NCBI RefSeq assembly: GCF_004348595.1
Contig: NZ_SMKD01000038.1
Location: 1-43,288, forward strand
From: Micromonospora sp. KC723
GTDB taxonomy: Bacteria > Actinomycetota > Actinomycetes > Mycobacteriales > Micromonosporaceae
Direction of reading: 5' to 3'
DNA length: 43,288 nt
The first letter of the stretch is position 1; each line of letters opens with the position of its first letter. A program made the translations under genes and the position numbers. The notes under the pieces were generated by a model, which was not told where the DNA came from, did not search any database, and saw only the letters and a program-made list of their open reading frames with translations. Shown here one piece after another: positions 23,074 through 32,283 of the stretch.

Positions 23074-25226
23074 CAGGCAACGCTCCTGGTGGTCGTGACG
23101 GACGGATGCGGGGTGTCACCGCGGCTGGAGTTCGGGCCGTACGAGGGGCGCGCGCCGGCCAGGGCGGCCAGCGGGGCGGTGGCGACCTCGGCGAGCCGGT
23201 GGTGGCCCGCGCCGAGCTGGGCGGCGAGCCGGCGGGCCAGGTCGAGGCGGACCGGGCCGGTCTCGCAGTCCACGACGACGCAGGGGGCGCCGGTCGCGGC
23301 GAGCACCGCCGCCGCGCGGGCGGCCCGGTCCAGCGGACGCGGCCCGGCGGTGGCCCGGCCGTCGGTGACGACCAGCACCAGGGGACGGCGTCTGGGGTCG
23401 CGCAGCCGCTCCAGGCGCAGCAGGTCGGCCGCCGCGAGCAGCCCCTCCGCGAGCGGGGTACGCCCCCCGGTGGGCAGTTCCGCCAGCCGCGTCGAGGCGG
23501 CCAGCACGGAGGAGGTGGCGGGCAGCACGGTCTGCGCGGCGACGCCCCGGAAGGCGACCACGGCGACCTTGTCCCGGCGCTGGTAGGCGTCGGTGAGCAG
23601 GGCGAGCACCGCTCCCTTGACCGCCGCCATCCGCTGTCGCGCGCCCATCGACCCGCTGGCGTCGACCACGAAGAGCACCAGGTTGCCCTCGCGTCCCTCG
23701 CGGACCGCCTCCCGCAGGTCGGCCGGGCGCAGCACGAGCGGTCCCCCGCGCCGGCCCCGCCCGTTCTGGTGCGGGGCGGCGGCCCGCAGGGTGGCGGGCA
23801 GGTGCAGCACGCCGGGCCGCCCGGCGGGCGTCCGGGCGCCGGTGGTCCGGCCCCGCCCGGTCCGCGCCCGTGAGCGCCGGCCGGGCACCCCGTCGCCGAT
23901 GCCGGGGGCGGTGAACAGCCGGGCCTTCAGCCCCTGGTCGGGTACGGCCGCCGGCTGCGCCGTCGCCGCCTCGTCGCCGGGGAGGGGAACGTCGGTTTCG
24001 GGGGTGTCGCCCGCGCCGGTTCCGCCCGCACGGCCCTGCCCGCCGCGGTCCGGCTCGTCGGCACCACCGTCCGGTTCCGGGCCGGCGGGGTCACCGGAGC
24101 CGGAGCCGCTGTCCGGGCCGGAGCCGCCGTCGGGGCCACCGTCGCTGTCCGGGCCGGGATCGCCTGCCGAGCCGGGACCACCGCCGGGGCCACCGTCGTC
24201 CGGGTCGTCGGGGTGCTCCTCCCGGGCCCGCTCCAACGCCTCGTCGAGGCGCTTGTCGTCCAGGCCGGGGCTGTCGAACGGGTCGCGGCGGCGGCGGTGC
24301 GGTAGGGCCAGCCGGGCGGCGACCCGCACGTCCTCGGCGGTCACCCGCTCCCGGCCCTGCCACGCGGCGTGCGCTACGGCCGCTCGGGCGGTGACGATGT
24401 CGGCGCGCATCCCGTCGACGTCGAACGCCGCGCACACCTCGGCGATCTGCCGCAGGGCCGCGTCGGGCAGCACCACCCGGTCCAGCCGATGCCGGGCGGC
24501 GGCGACCCGGCGGGCCACCTCCGCGTCGGCGTCGGCCCACCGGGCGGCGAACCCGGCCGGGTCGGCGTCGGCGGCGAGCCGGCGGCGGACCACCTCCACG
24601 CGGACCGCCGGGTCGCGGCTGGCGGCCACCTCGACGGTCAACCCGAACCGGTCGAGCAGCTGGGGGCGCAGCTCCCCCTCCTCCGGGTTCATCGTGCCGA
24701 CCAGCAGGAACCGCGCGGCGTGGCTGACCGAGACGCCTTCCCGCTCGACGTGGCAGCGACCCATCGCGGCGGCGTCGAGGAGCAGGTCGACCAGGTGGTC
24801 GTGGAGCAGGTTCACCTCGTCGACGTAGAGCACACCCCGGTGGGCGGCGGCGAGCAGGCCCGGGTCGAAGGCGCGTACCCCCTCGGCGAGGGCCTTCTCC
24901 AGGTCGAGCGAGCCGACCACCCGGTCCTCGGCGGCGCCGACGGGCAGCTCGACCAGGCGGGCCGGACGGCGCTCGGCCGGCGCGGCGGCCGGATGGGGCC
25001 CGTCCGGGCAGCCGGGGTCGGGTACGGCCGGGTCGCAGCCGAAGCGGCAGCCGGCCAGCGCGTCCACCGGCGGCAGCAGCGCCGCCAGGGCGCGGACGGC
25101 GGTGGACTTGGCGGTGCCCTTCTCGCCCCGCACCAGCACCCCGCCGATGGCCGGGCTGACCGCGTTGAGCAGCAGCGCCAGACGCATGTCGTCCATGCCG
25201 AGCACCGCCGAGAACGGATAGCTCAT
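23073..25226 (-). CDS. Chelatase ATPase subunit, fused ChlI/BchI-ChlD/BchD type
   Basis: 717 residues from ATG 25226 (ATGA overlap with the cobN stop). The N-terminal AAA+ domain is BchI-like: Walker [14 protein letters not shown] (GEKGTAKS at 34-41), Walker [20 protein letters not shown], sensor [18 protein letters not shown] long Asp/Pro/Gly/Ser-rich linker follows (about 325-430). The C-terminal von Willebrand A/MIDAS domain has [16 protein letters not shown] near residue 520. In actinobacteria and others, such proteins replace CobS and CobT as the ATP-driven partner of CobN (family knowledge). It is next to cobN, so cobalt, not magnesium, is the likely metal. Confidence 0.92.
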   Translation of the reverse strand: MSYPFSAVLGMDDMRLALLLNAVSPAIGGVLVRGEKGTAKSTAVRALAALLPPVDALAGCRFGCDPAVPDPGCPDGPHPAAAPAERRPARLVELPVGAAEDRVVGSLDLEKALAEGVRAFDPGLLAAAHRGVLYVDEVNLLHDHLVDLLLDAAAMGRCHVEREGVSVSHAARFLLVGTMNPEEGELRPQLLDRFGLTVEVAASRDPAVRVEVVRRRLAADADPAGFAARWADADAEVARRVAAARHRLDRVVLPDAALRQIAEVCAAFDVDGMRADIVTARAAVAHAAWQGRERVTAEDVRVAARLALPHRRRRDPFDSPGLDDKRLDEALERAREEHPDDPDDGGPGGGPGSAGDPGPDSDGGPDGGSGPDSGSGSGDPAGPEPDGGADEPDRGGQGRAGGTGAGDTPETDVPLPGDEAATAQPAAVPDQGLKARLFTAPGIGDGVPGRRSRARTGRGRTTGARTPAGRPGVLHLPATLRAAAPHQNGRGRRGGPLVLRPADLREAVREGREGNLVLFVVDASGSMGARQRMAAVKGAVLALLTDAYQRRDKVAVVAFRGVAAQTVLPATSSVLAASTRLAELPTGGRTPLAEGLLAAADLLRLERLRDPRRRPLVLVVTDGRATAGPRPLDRAARAAAVLAATGAPCVVVDCETGPVRLDLARRLAAQLGAGHHRLAEVATAPLAALAGARPSYGPNSSRGDTPHPSVTTTRSVA

Positions 25227-28200
25227 GCCCGATCCTCCAGGTCGCCCTCGCTGGCCAGGTACGTCTCGCGGAGCCGGTCCAGGGTGGCCGGGTCGGGCGC
25301 GGCCCACAGTCCCCGGTCGGCGGCCTCCAGCAGGCGTTCGGTGATGCCGCGCAACGCCCACGGGTTGGACCGCTGAAGGAACTCCCGGTTCTCCTCGTCG
25401 AAGACGTACGCGGCGGTCAGCTGCTCGTACATCCAGTCGTCGACGACACCGGCGGTGGCGTCGTAGCCGAACAGGTAGTCCACGGTGGCGGCCAGCTCGA
25501 AGGCGCCCTTGTAGCCGTGCCGGCGCATGGCGGCGATCCAGCGCGGGTTGACCACCCGGGCCCGGAACACCCGCCGGGTCTCCTCGCCGAGGGTGCGGGT
25601 CCGCACGTCGTGCGGCATCGCCGAGTCCCCCACGTACGCGGCCGGGGCCGCGCCGGTGAGGTGGCGGACCATCGCGACCATCCCGCCGTGGTACTGGAAG
25701 TAGTCGTCGGAGTCGACGATGTCGTGCTCGCGGGTGTCCTGGTTCTTCACCGCCACGGCGATCCGGGCGAAGGAGCGTTCCATGTCGGCGCGCGCCTCCC
25801 GGCCGTCGAGTCCCCGGCCGTACGCGTAGCCGCCCCAGACGGCGTACACCTCGGCGAGGTCGGCGTCGGTGCGCCAGTTGCGGGCGTCGATCAGTGGCAG
25901 CAGCCCCGCCCCGTACGCGCCGGGTTTGGAGCCGAAGATCCGGGCGGTGGCCCGCCGTTCGTCACCGTGCTCGGCGAGGTCGGCGGCGACGTGGGCGCGG
26001 ACGTGGTTGTCGGTGTCCGGCTCGTCGAGGGCGGCGACCCGCCGTACCGCGTCGTCGATGAGCGCGACGACGTGCGGGAAGGCGTCCCGGAAGAAACCGG
26101 AGATGCGCACGGTGACGTCGACGCGGGGGCGGCCCAGCTCGGCCAGGGGCACCACCTCCACACCGGTGACCCGGCGGGACCGGTCGTCCCAGACCGGCCG
26201 GCACCCGAGCAGGGCGAGGACCTCGGCGATGTCGTCTCCCTGGGTCCGCATGGCGCTGGTGCCCCAGACGGTGAGCCCGACCGAGCGCGGGTACGTTCCG
26301 GTGTCGGCGAGGTGCCGGGCCAGCAGCGAGTCCGCGAGGGCCACGCCGACGTCCCAGGCGTTGCGGCTGGGGATGGCCTTCGGGTCGACGGAGTAGAAGT
26401 TGCGTCCGGTGGGCAGGACGTTGACCAGGCCCCGGGTGGGTGAGCCGGACGGGCCGGGCGGCACGAACCGCCCGTCGAGCGCGCCGATCAGCCGGTCGAT
26501 CTCGTCGGTGGTGCGGTCCAGCCGGGGCACCACCTCGCGGGCGGCGAAGCGCAGCACCTCGGCGGCGTCGGGGATCGACCGTCCGGTGACCTCGTCGACG
26601 ACGGCGTCCACCGTGGTGGCGTCCCAGCCGAGGGTCTCCATGCCGACGACGAGCCGGCGGGCCAGTCCCTCGATCAGGTCGACGGCGTCGGCTGCGGTGA
26701 CGGCCGGCCCGTCCACCACCTTGGTCAGCGCCGCCGGCACGACGACCCGTTGCCCCGGCGCGGCGAGCAACGCCTGCTCGTCGAAACCGTACGCGGCGGC
26801 GAGGGCCTGCCGCAGGCCGGGCAGGGCGCGCACGCCGCCCCAGACCTGCGGGGCGCGCAGCACGGCGAGGACCAGGTTCACCCTGGCCTCCCCGGCGGGG
26901 GCCTCGGCGAGGATGTGCAGGCCGTCGCGGATCTGCACGTCCTTGACCTCGCACAGGTAGCCGTCGAGGTGCAGCACGAAGTCGTCGAAGTCGTCGGCGT
27001 CGGGCATGTCCTCGGTGTGCAGGTCGTGGTGCAGTTCGGCGGCCCGGACGAGCTGCCAGATCTGCGCCTGCACGGTGGGCACCTTGGCCGGGTCGAGGGC
27101 CTGCACGGTGGCGTACTCGTCGAGGAGCTGTTCCAGCTTCGCCAGGTCGCCGTAGGTTTCCGCGCGGGCCATCGGTGGGACGAGGTGGTCCACGACGACG
27201 GCGTGGGCGCGGCGTTTGGCCTGGGTTCCCTCGCCGGGGTCGTTGACGATGAACGGGTAGACCAGCGGCAGGTCGCCGAGGACGGCGTCGGGGGCGCAGT
27301 CTGCGGCGAGCCCGAGGCCCTTGCCGGGCAGCCATTCCAGGGTGCCGTGCTTGCCGAGGTGCACCACCGCGTCCGCGCCGAAGCCGCCGTCGGCGGCCGG
27401 GGCGGCCAGCCACCGGTACGCGGCCAGGTAGTGGTGGCTGGGCGGCAGGTCCGGGTCGTGGTAGATGGCGACGGGGTTCTCGCCGAAGCCGCGCGGCGGC
27501 TGGATCAGCAGCGTCACGTTGCCGAAGCGCAGCCCGGCGAGGACGACGTCGCCGCCGTCGACGTACAGCTCGCCGGGGGGCTCGCCCCAGTGTTCCCGGA
27601 TCGCCTCGCGCAGGTCGGCCGGCACCCGCGCGAACCAGCGCCGGTAGGTCTGCCCCGGCACCCGGGCCTCGGCGGCGGCGAGCTGTTCGGGGGTGAGCCA
27701 CTCCACGTCGTGCCCGCCGGCGGCGATCAGCGCGTGGATCAGCGCGTCCCCGTCGACAGGCGGCGGGGCGTCGCCGAGGTGGTAGCCGGCGTCGGCGAGG
27801 GCGGCCAGCAACCGCACCGCCGAGGCGGGGGTGTCCAGGCCGACGGCGTTGCCGACCCGGGAGTGTTTCGTCGGGTACGAGCTGAGCACCACCGCGACCC
27901 GCTTGTCGGCGTTCGGCACGTGCCGCAGCCGGGCCTGCCGCACCGCGATGCCGGCGACCCGGGCGGCGCGCTCGGGGTCGGCGGCGTAGACCGACAGCCC
28001 GTCGGCGTCGATCCGCTTGAACGAGAACGGCACGGTGACGATCCGGCCGTCGAACTCGGGGATGGCCACCTGCATGGCGGCGTCCAGCGGGGACAGTCCC
28101 GCGTCGCTGTCGGCCCACTGTTCCCGGGTGCTGGTGAGGCAGAGCGCCTGGATGACCGGGACGTCGAGGGCGGCGAGCGCGCCGACGTCCCAGGCGTCCT

Positions 28201-28891
28201 CGTCGCCCCCGCCGGAGGCGTCGGCGGCGACCGTGCCGCCGGCGGCGAGAACGGTCACCACCAGGGCGTCGCAGCGGGCGAAGAGGTCCAGGGGGCCGGT
28301 GCCGGGGGCCAGTCCGCGCAGCGAGCCGCAGAAGATCGGGACCGGGTTGCCGCCGGCGGCGGTGACCGCGTCGGCGAGCACGTCGACGAAGCCGGTGTTG
28401 CCGGCCAGGGCGTGTGCCCGGTAGAAGACGATCCCGACGGTGGGCCGGTCCGCTTCGACTTGGCGGTCGCCGTGCACCCCGTACGCCGGGGTGGCGGCGG
28501 GCGGCGCGAAGCCCTCGCCGGTGAGCAGGACCGTGTCGGAGAGGAACCGGGCCAGCTGGGCGAGGTTCTCCGGACCCCCTTCGACCAGGTAGGACAGTGC
28601 TTCGGTGGCCACCCCGGCAGCCACCGTGGAGGTGGCCATCAGCTCGGCGTCGGGCACCGCCTCGCCGCCGAGGACGACCGTCGGCACGCCGGAGGCGAGC
28701 ACCGCGGCGAGGCCGTCCGGCCACGCCTGACGGCCGCCGAGCAGCCGTACGACGGCCAGGTCGACGCCGTCGAGCAGCCCGGGCACGGCGTCGACGCCGA
28801 CCCGGGCGGGATTGGCCAACCGGTAGTCGGCGCCGCTGGCGCGGGCGGCGAGCAGGTCGGTGTCGGCGGTCGACAGCAGCAGGATGCGCAC
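25223..28891 (-). CDS. cobN: Cobaltochelatase large subunit CobN
   Basis: About 1222 residues from GTG 28891, with GGAG 7 nt upstream; TTG or other starts further up add an Arg/Pro-rich stretch and are unlikely. It inserts Co2+ into hydrogenobyrinate a,c-diamide, driven by the ChlI/ChlD-type subunit encoded next. The sequence begins [16 protein letters not shown]. It has the CobN/BchH-type segments [79 protein letters not shown] and [20 protein letters not shown]. Near the C-terminus [16 protein letters not shown] is present. First gene of the main operon, downstream of the cobalamin riboswitch. Confidence 0.96.
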   Translation of the reverse strand: MRILLLSTADTDLLAARASGADYRLANPARVGVDAVPGLLDGVDLAVVRLLGGRQAWPDGLAAVLASGVPTVVLGGEAVPDAELMATSTVAAGVATEALSYLVEGGPENLAQLARFLSDTVLLTGEGFAPPAATPAYGVHGDRQVEADRPTVGIVFYRAHALAGNTGFVDVLADAVTAAGGNPVPIFCGSLRGLAPGTGPLDLFARCDALVVTVLAAGGTVAADASGGGDEDAWDVGALAALDVPVIQALCLTSTREQWADSDAGLSPLDAAMQVAIPEFDGRIVTVPFSFKRIDADGLSVYAADPERAARVAGIAVRQARLRHVPNADKRVAVVLSSYPTKHSRVGNAVGLDTPASAVRLLAALADAGYHLGDAPPPVDGDALIHALIAAGGHDVEWLTPEQLAAAEARVPGQTYRRWFARVPADLREAIREHWGEPPGELYVDGGDVVLAGLRFGNVTLLIQPPRGFGENPVAIYHDPDLPPSHHYLAAYRWLAAPAADGGFGADAVVHLGKHGTLEWLPGKGLGLAADCAPDAVLGDLPLVYPFIVNDPGEGTQAKRRAHAVVVDHLVPPMARAETYGDLAKLEQLLDEYATVQALDPAKVPTVQAQIWQLVRAAELHHDLHTEDMPDADDFDDFVLHLDGYLCEVKDVQIRDGLHILAEAPAGEARVNLVLAVLRAPQVWGGVRALPGLRQALAAAYGFDEQALLAAPGQRVVVPAALTKVVDGPAVTAADAVDLIEGLARRLVVGMETLGWDATTVDAVVDEVTGRSIPDAAEVLRFAAREVVPRLDRTTDEIDRLIGALDGRFVPPGPSGSPTRGLVNVLPTGRNFYSVDPKAIPSRNAWDVGVALADSLLARHLADTGTYPRSVGLTVWGTSAMRTQGDDIAEVLALLGCRPVWDDRSRRVTGVEVVPLAELGRPRVDVTVRISGFFRDAFPHVVALIDDAVRRVAALDEPDTDNHVRAHVAADLAEHGDERRATARIFGSKPGAYGAGLLPLIDARNWRTDADLAEVYAVWGGYAYGRGLDGREARADMERSFARIAVAVKNQDTREHDIVDSDDYFQYHGGMVAMVRHLTGAAPAAYVGDSAMPHDVRTRTLGEETRRVFRARVVNPRWIAAMRRHGYKGAFELAATVDYLFGYDATAGVVDDWMYEQLTAAYVFDEENREFLQRSNPWALRGITERLLEAADRGLWAAPDPATLDRLRETYLASEGDLEDRA

Positions 28892-28988
28892 GGGGCGGCT
28901 CCGGAGAGTGACACCCGGACTGCCGCGCGGACGGTCGGGCGATGACGAGGGATGGGCGCGGGGTCGGCGGGCCCGCCGGGCGCGGGTC

Positions 28989-29018
28989 TGACCCGGCCGG
29001 CGCAAGCCGGCCGGGTCA
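28989..29018 (-). terminator. Perfect 13-bp hairpin between leader ORF and cobN
   Basis: TGACCCGGCCGGC and its exact reverse complement are separated by four bases. On the transcribed minus strand the loop is UUGC. The TGA stop of the upstream 48-codon ORF is the first three bases of the stem. A second palindrome, GGCGGGCCCGCC (28966-28977), follows. No T-tract is seen. It is either an intrinsic terminator or attenuator, or a translation-coupled pause site, about 100 nt before the cobN start. Confidence 0.6.
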
Positions 29019-29162
29019 GCGGTGCGCGGTGCGGCGACCGGCGCGGAGGCGGCCGGTCCGGAGGGCGGTGCGGGGGGTGGCGGTGCGGCGGATCGCGGGT
29101 GCGGCGGCGTGCCCGGATCGGGTACGGCGGGAGCCGCTGGCGGTGGGGACGCTGCGCGTCAT
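29016..29162 (-). CDS. 48-codon arginine-rich leader ORF after the cobalamin riboswitch
   Basis: Opens at ATG 29162 with GAGGAGG five nt upstream, the best Shine-Dalgarno sequence in this part of the operon. The 48-residue product starts MTRSVPTASGSRRTRSG, has 13 Arg and no acidic residues, and shows no fold I recognise. It is the first start codon downstream of the riboswitch, so B12-dependent masking of this ribosome site would act on this ORF, not directly on cobN. The stop codon lies inside the 28989-29018 hairpin, so ribosomes finishing it would open the stem. It could equally be a random open frame. Confidence 0.5.
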   Translation of the reverse strand: MTRSVPTASGSRRTRSGHAAAPAIRRTATPRTALRTGRLRAGRRTAHR

Positions 29163-29196
29163 CGGGTCCTCCTCGGGTGTCCACGCCCTGGGGTCA

Positions 29197-29355
29197 CTCC
29201 GACGGCCGAAGTATCCTGGCTCCCGGATCGACGCTCACCCCCGGCCTTCCAACCGCAGACACACGGCCGTGGCGCACGAGGGGGGATCGCTCCCCGGTGA
29301 CAGTGGCGGGACCGCGCCGGAATCGCACCGGCTTCCTTCACTGCCGTCAGGCCGC
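29197..29355 (-). ncRNA. Cobalamin riboswitch
   Basis: Read on the minus strand it shows GGAAGCCGGTGCGATTCCGG, then GCGGTCCCGCCACTGTCACC (conserved GCCACTG at 29307-29301), and near the 3' end AGCCAGGATACTTCGGCC (29221-29203). These are the core blocks of cobalamin riboswitches. The B12-bound form normally lowers expression of downstream biosynthesis genes. The region between its 3' end and the ATG at 29162 contains the GAGGAGG ribosome site, likely part of the expression platform. It controls the leader ORF and the whole cob operon. Confidence 0.93.
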
Positions 29356-29381
29356 GAATGCTGCCACACCCCTCGCCGCCG

Positions 29382-29387
29382 GGTCAA
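29382..29387 (-). promoter_or_regulatory. Possible -35 element for the cobalamin operon
   Basis: TTGACC on the minus strand (29387 to 29382) is followed 18 nt later by CAGCAT, a weak -10 match. Transcription would then start close to 29350, exactly at the riboswitch 5' end. Position supports it; the -10 is poor. Confidence 0.35.
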
Positions 29388-29505
29388 CGCGTCGCCACCC
29401 GGCCGGCGGTGGTCGCATCCAGCCCGTGATCGTCAGCTGCTCAGCGGTGAGTTGCCCAGCCGGCACCGGGTCGGTCGTGGACGGGCACAATCTGGCGCGT
29501 CGCCC

Positions 29506-29841
29506 TCAGCGCATCCGGCGCTCCGGGTGGGCCCGGTTCCAGGCGCGCATCCGCTCCGGGTAGCCGGTCTTCGCCGCCTCGTACAGCGGCACCGCATGCC
29601 GGTGCGCCAGCTTCGCCGCCGCCCGTGGCGAGCCGGTGCGGCGGCGGATCCACTCACCGTCGTGGGCGATCGCCATCACGGTGGTGTCGGTGGCGGCGGT
29701 CTCCGGTTCGAGGTAGAACTCCACGCCGTGCCGGCTGGTCACGAACGCCTCCAGCGCGGCCAGGTCGTCCCGGGTGCCCTCCCGGTCGAGCTTCGTCGGG
29801 ATCCCCTCCACGGTTCGGGACCGCCGGCTGAACCAGCCCAT
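29506..29841 (-). CDS. Conserved-looking small protein, unknown function
   Basis: 111 residues from ATG 29841, with GGAAGGAG about 8 nt upstream. I do not recognise a named domain. The codon pattern is typical of real genes here. The protein starts MGWFSRRSRTVEGIPTKLDR, then has a compact alpha/beta-like part (FVTSRHGVEFYLEPETAATDTTVMAIAHDGEWIRRR split over residues 30-67) and a basic C-terminal helix with AAAKLAHRHAVPLYEAAKTGYP. There is no signal peptide. It lies 87 bp downstream of the aldo/keto reductase on the same strand and upstream of the cob promoter region. The function is unknown. Confidence 0.7.
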   Translation of the reverse strand: MGWFSRRSRTVEGIPTKLDREGTRDDLAALEAFVTSRHGVEFYLEPETAATDTTVMAIAHDGEWIRRRTGSPRAAAKLAHRHAVPLYEAAKTGYPERMRAWNRAHPERRMR

Positions 29842-29928
29842 CTGCCCGCTCCTTCCCTCGGCTGACCTCCAGTGGAGCACCCGAACCTGTCAGCAGGCTG
29901 CGAGGACGGTGACAACGAGCTGACCGCG

Positions 29929-30825
29929 TCAGCCGAGCGCGGCCAGGTCCGTGTCGGTCAGCCGCAACGCGCCGGCGGCGACGTTCTCCACCAGGTGCGC
30001 CGGGTCGCCGGTGCCGGGGATGACCAGCACGTGCGGCCCCTGGTGCAGGGTCCAGGCGAGGCGTACCTGCTGCGGGGTCGCCCCGTGCGCCCGGGCCACC
30101 GCCCGCACGGCGTCGGCGTGCTCGGTCACCGCGCCGGACTCCCGCCGCGTCCCGGTCAGGGTGAAGAACGGCACGTACGCCACCTGCCGCGCCCCGCACT
30201 CGCGCAGCAGCGCGTCCTGGTCGCCCCGGTTGTCGAGGGCGTAGGTGTTCTGCACGCAGACCACCGGGGCGATCGCCTGCGCCTCGTCGAGGTGGTCGAG
30301 GCGGACGTTGGACAGGCCAAGGTGCCGGATCAGCCCGGCCTCGCGCAGCGCGGCGAGGGCGCCGAAGGACTCGGCGACGCGGTCCCGGCCCGGCCGCCGC
30401 ACGATCCGCAGGTTGACCACGTCGAGGTGGTCGCGGCCGAGCCGGCGCAGGTTCTCCTCCACCTGGGCGCGCAGCCCGGCCGGGGAGGCGTCCTCGCGCA
30501 GGCCGTCGGCCGGGTCGTACGCGAAGCCGACCTTGGTGGCGATCACCAGGTCCTCCGGGTACGGGGCGAGCGCGGCCCGGATCAGCTCCGTGGCGTACCG
30601 GACCGGCCCGGTGCCGACGTCGAGGGTGCCGCCGGGCGAGACGTAGAAAGCGGCGGTGTCGATGTGGTTCACGCCCAGCGCGACGCCGCGGCGCAGCACG
30701 GCGACCGCCCGGCTGGGGTCCGGGTGCGGAGTGATCCGCATGGAGCCGAAACCCATCCGGCGCACGGTCGCGTCGCCCAGGGTCCAACTGCCCGCGGCGG
30801 TCGCGGTGATCTCCTCGTCAGGCAT
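29929..30825 (-). CDS. Aldo/keto reductase family oxidoreductase
   Basis: 298 residues from ATG 30825. It is a TIM-barrel NADPH-dependent reductase by family. Visible features: MGFGSMRITP at the first strand, NHIDTAAFYVSP with catalytic Asp and Tyr, LVIATKVGFAY with the catalytic Lys, LGLSNVRLDHLDEAQAI, and VLVIPGTGDPAHLVENVAA for cofactor phosphate binding. The usual catalytic His region (L-x-H-x-P/D) reads VVNLRIVRRPG, so the His seems absent. This resembles the YdbC-like subgroup as I remember it. The substrate is unknown. It is 74 bp downstream of the MFS gene and may be co-transcribed with it. Confidence 0.88.
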   Translation of the reverse strand: MPDEEITATAAGSWTLGDATVRRMGFGSMRITPHPDPSRAVAVLRRGVALGVNHIDTAAFYVSPGGTLDVGTGPVRYATELIRAALAPYPEDLVIATKVGFAYDPADGLREDASPAGLRAQVEENLRRLGRDHLDVVNLRIVRRPGRDRVAESFGALAALREAGLIRHLGLSNVRLDHLDEAQAIAPVVCVQNTYALDNRGDQDALLRECGARQVAYVPFFTLTGTRRESGAVTEHADAVRAVARAHGATPQQVRLAWTLHQGPHVLVIPGTGDPAHLVENVAAGALRLTDTDLAALG

Positions 30826-30899
30826 CGGGCGACAGTAGTCACCGGGCCGCCCGCCGCGCAGTCGGTCGCGTACCCGATACCCCGGGCAGCCGTGCGCTG

Positions 30900-32168
30900 C
30901 TACGTTCTACGCGTGGGACGGTCCGCCGGTGGGCGGATCACCGGCACCAGGGCCAACGTCGGGATCAGCAGCAGCGGCACCACCAGCAGCGCGTGCAGCG
31001 TCCCCACCCGGTCACCGAGCAGGCCCAGCAGCGGCGGGCCGGCCAGGAACGCCGTGTAGCCGATCACCGCGACCACGCTGACCCGGACGGCGGCGTGGGC
31101 CTCGTCGTCGGCGGCGGCGCTCATCCCGACCGGGAAGCCGAGCGAGGCGCCGATGCCCCACAGCGCCACCCCGACCATCGCCACCGGCTGGTTGTCGGCG
31201 AGCACCGCCAGGCCCGCGCCGGCCACGGCGAGCAGGATCGTGCCGAACAGCACCGGCACCCGGCCCCAGCGGTCGATCAGGACGGTGCCGGCGGTCCGGC
31301 CGAGGGTCATGCCGGCGACGAAGATGCCGTAGACGGCCGCCCCGGTCGCCTCGTTGACGCCGTGCCCGTCGATGAAGGCGACCGCGACCCAGTCGGTGGC
31401 GCTGCCCTCGGCGAACGCCATGACCAGGACCAGCGCGCCGATGAGCAGGGTACGTGGCTCCCGCCAGGCGGCCCACAGGCCACCGCGACGAGCCGCACCG
31501 CCGTCGCTGTCCGCCGACGCGTGCGGCGCCGGCAGGAACGCCCGCGCGCCGAGCAGCGTGCCGCCGAGCACCAGGGCGGCCATTACGCCCAGGTGCGCCC
31601 AGATCGGCAGACCGACCCGGGCGGCGCCGGCGCCGAGCCCCGCGCCGGCCACCGAGCCCAGGCTCCAGGCGGCGTGGAAGCGGGGCAGGATGGTGCGCCC
31701 GAGCCGCTTCTCCACCGCCGCGCCCTCGACGTTCATCGCGACGTCGCAGGCGCCCAACCCGTAGCCGAAGACGACCAGCCCGACCGCCACGCCGGGCAGC
31801 CAGCCGACCAGCCCGGTGGCGAGCCCGGCGGCGGTCAGACCGAGGGCGACCAGCACGGTGGCGACCACCACCGTGCGGGCCGGGCCGAGGCGCTGGGTGA
31901 CCAGGCCGGCCGTGGACAGGGCGAGCACCGCTCCGGCCGACAGTGCGATGAGCAGCAGGCCGAGCCGGCCGGCGCTGAGGTCCAACGCCTCCCGGACCGC
32001 CGGAACCCGGGAGAACCAGGTGGCCACGGCGAGGCCGTTGAGGGCGAAGACCACCGCGACGCCGGTGCGGGCGGCGAGCACCACCGGAGGTGCGGCGGCA
32101 ACGGATGGTGCGGTGACCGGATCGGCTGGCCTCACGGGGGTCCTCTCGTCGGCGTCGTGCTCGACCAT
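30900..32168 (-). CDS. MFS transporter
   Basis: 422 residues from ATG 32168, a 12-helix major facilitator by hydrophobicity. The first helix is TGVAVVFALNGLAVATWFSRVP. A loop with an Arg pair follows helix 2-3 (TQRLGPARTVVVATVL), and the central loop (about residues 212-235) is charged. The second half has GIFVAGMTLGRTAGTVLIDRWGRVPVLFG, a clear MFS loop 8-9 motif. It resembles the bacterial sugar/drug group with an FKBP-free fold of the YbjJ type, but specificity cannot be read. It is divergent from the LacI gene, and a LacI-type operator lies directly over its ribosome site region, so the LacI protein probably represses it. Confidence 0.87.
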   Translation of the reverse strand: MVEHDADERTPVRPADPVTAPSVAAAPPVVLAARTGVAVVFALNGLAVATWFSRVPAVREALDLSAGRLGLLLIALSAGAVLALSTAGLVTQRLGPARTVVVATVLVALGLTAAGLATGLVGWLPGVAVGLVVFGYGLGACDVAMNVEGAAVEKRLGRTILPRFHAAWSLGSVAGAGLGAGAARVGLPIWAHLGVMAALVLGGTLLGARAFLPAPHASADSDGGAARRGGLWAAWREPRTLLIGALVLVMAFAEGSATDWVAVAFIDGHGVNEATGAAVYGIFVAGMTLGRTAGTVLIDRWGRVPVLFGTILLAVAGAGLAVLADNQPVAMVGVALWGIGASLGFPVGMSAAADDEAHAAVRVSVVAVIGYTAFLAGPPLLGLLGDRVGTLHALLVVPLLLIPTLALVPVIRPPADRPTRRT

Positions 32169-32176
32169 CGCACACC

Positions 32177-32190
32177 TGAAAGCGCTACCA
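32177..32190. promoter_or_regulatory. LacI-family operator near the MFS start
   Basis: TGAAAGCGCTACCA fits the LacI-family pattern TGnnAGCGCTnnCA, with central AGCGCT palindromic. It lies 8 nt upstream of the MFS start codon, overlapping its 5' leader. A second similar site lies 70 bp away. Confidence 0.6.
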
Positions 32191-32246
32191 GCACAAACCG
32201 TTCCCCGCCCCTTACCAGGTCGGCACCCGACGAGGCATGATCACGG

Positions 32247-32260
32247 GGAGAGCGCTCCCA
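32247..32260. promoter_or_regulatory. LacI-family operator near the lacI start
   Basis: GGAGAGCGCTCCCA contains GAGCGCTC, an 8-bp perfect palindrome with the same AGCGCT core as the site at 32177. It is 24 bp before the lacI start, consistent with autoregulation and possible looping with the other site. Confidence 0.6.
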
Positions 32261-32283
32261 CCCCCGACGACGTGGAGGATCCC

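Larger units (their letters stand above)
29163..29505. other. Non-coding leader and upstream region of the cob operon
   Basis: This 343-bp stretch between the leader ORF and the small unknown gene contains the cobalamin riboswitch, its expression platform with the GAGGAGG site, and a probable promoter. From 29388 to 29505 I see nothing further of note. Confidence 0.7.

Noticed and set aside
26750..28945. Long plus-strand frame opposite cobN
   Set aside because: Val/Gly/Arg/Gln-rich shadow of cobN with no recognisable domain.
25223..29005. CobN start at 29005 (TTG)
   Set aside because: The extra 38 residues are Arg/Pro/Ser-rich, overlap the hairpin and leader ORF, and lack a ribosome site; GTG 28891 has GGAG 7 nt upstream and a CobN-like start.
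12860..29355. Biosynthetic gene cluster or prophage as the main content
   Set aside because: No polyketide, peptide synthetase, integrase, capsid or transposase genes are seen; the central block is a standard cobalamin operon.
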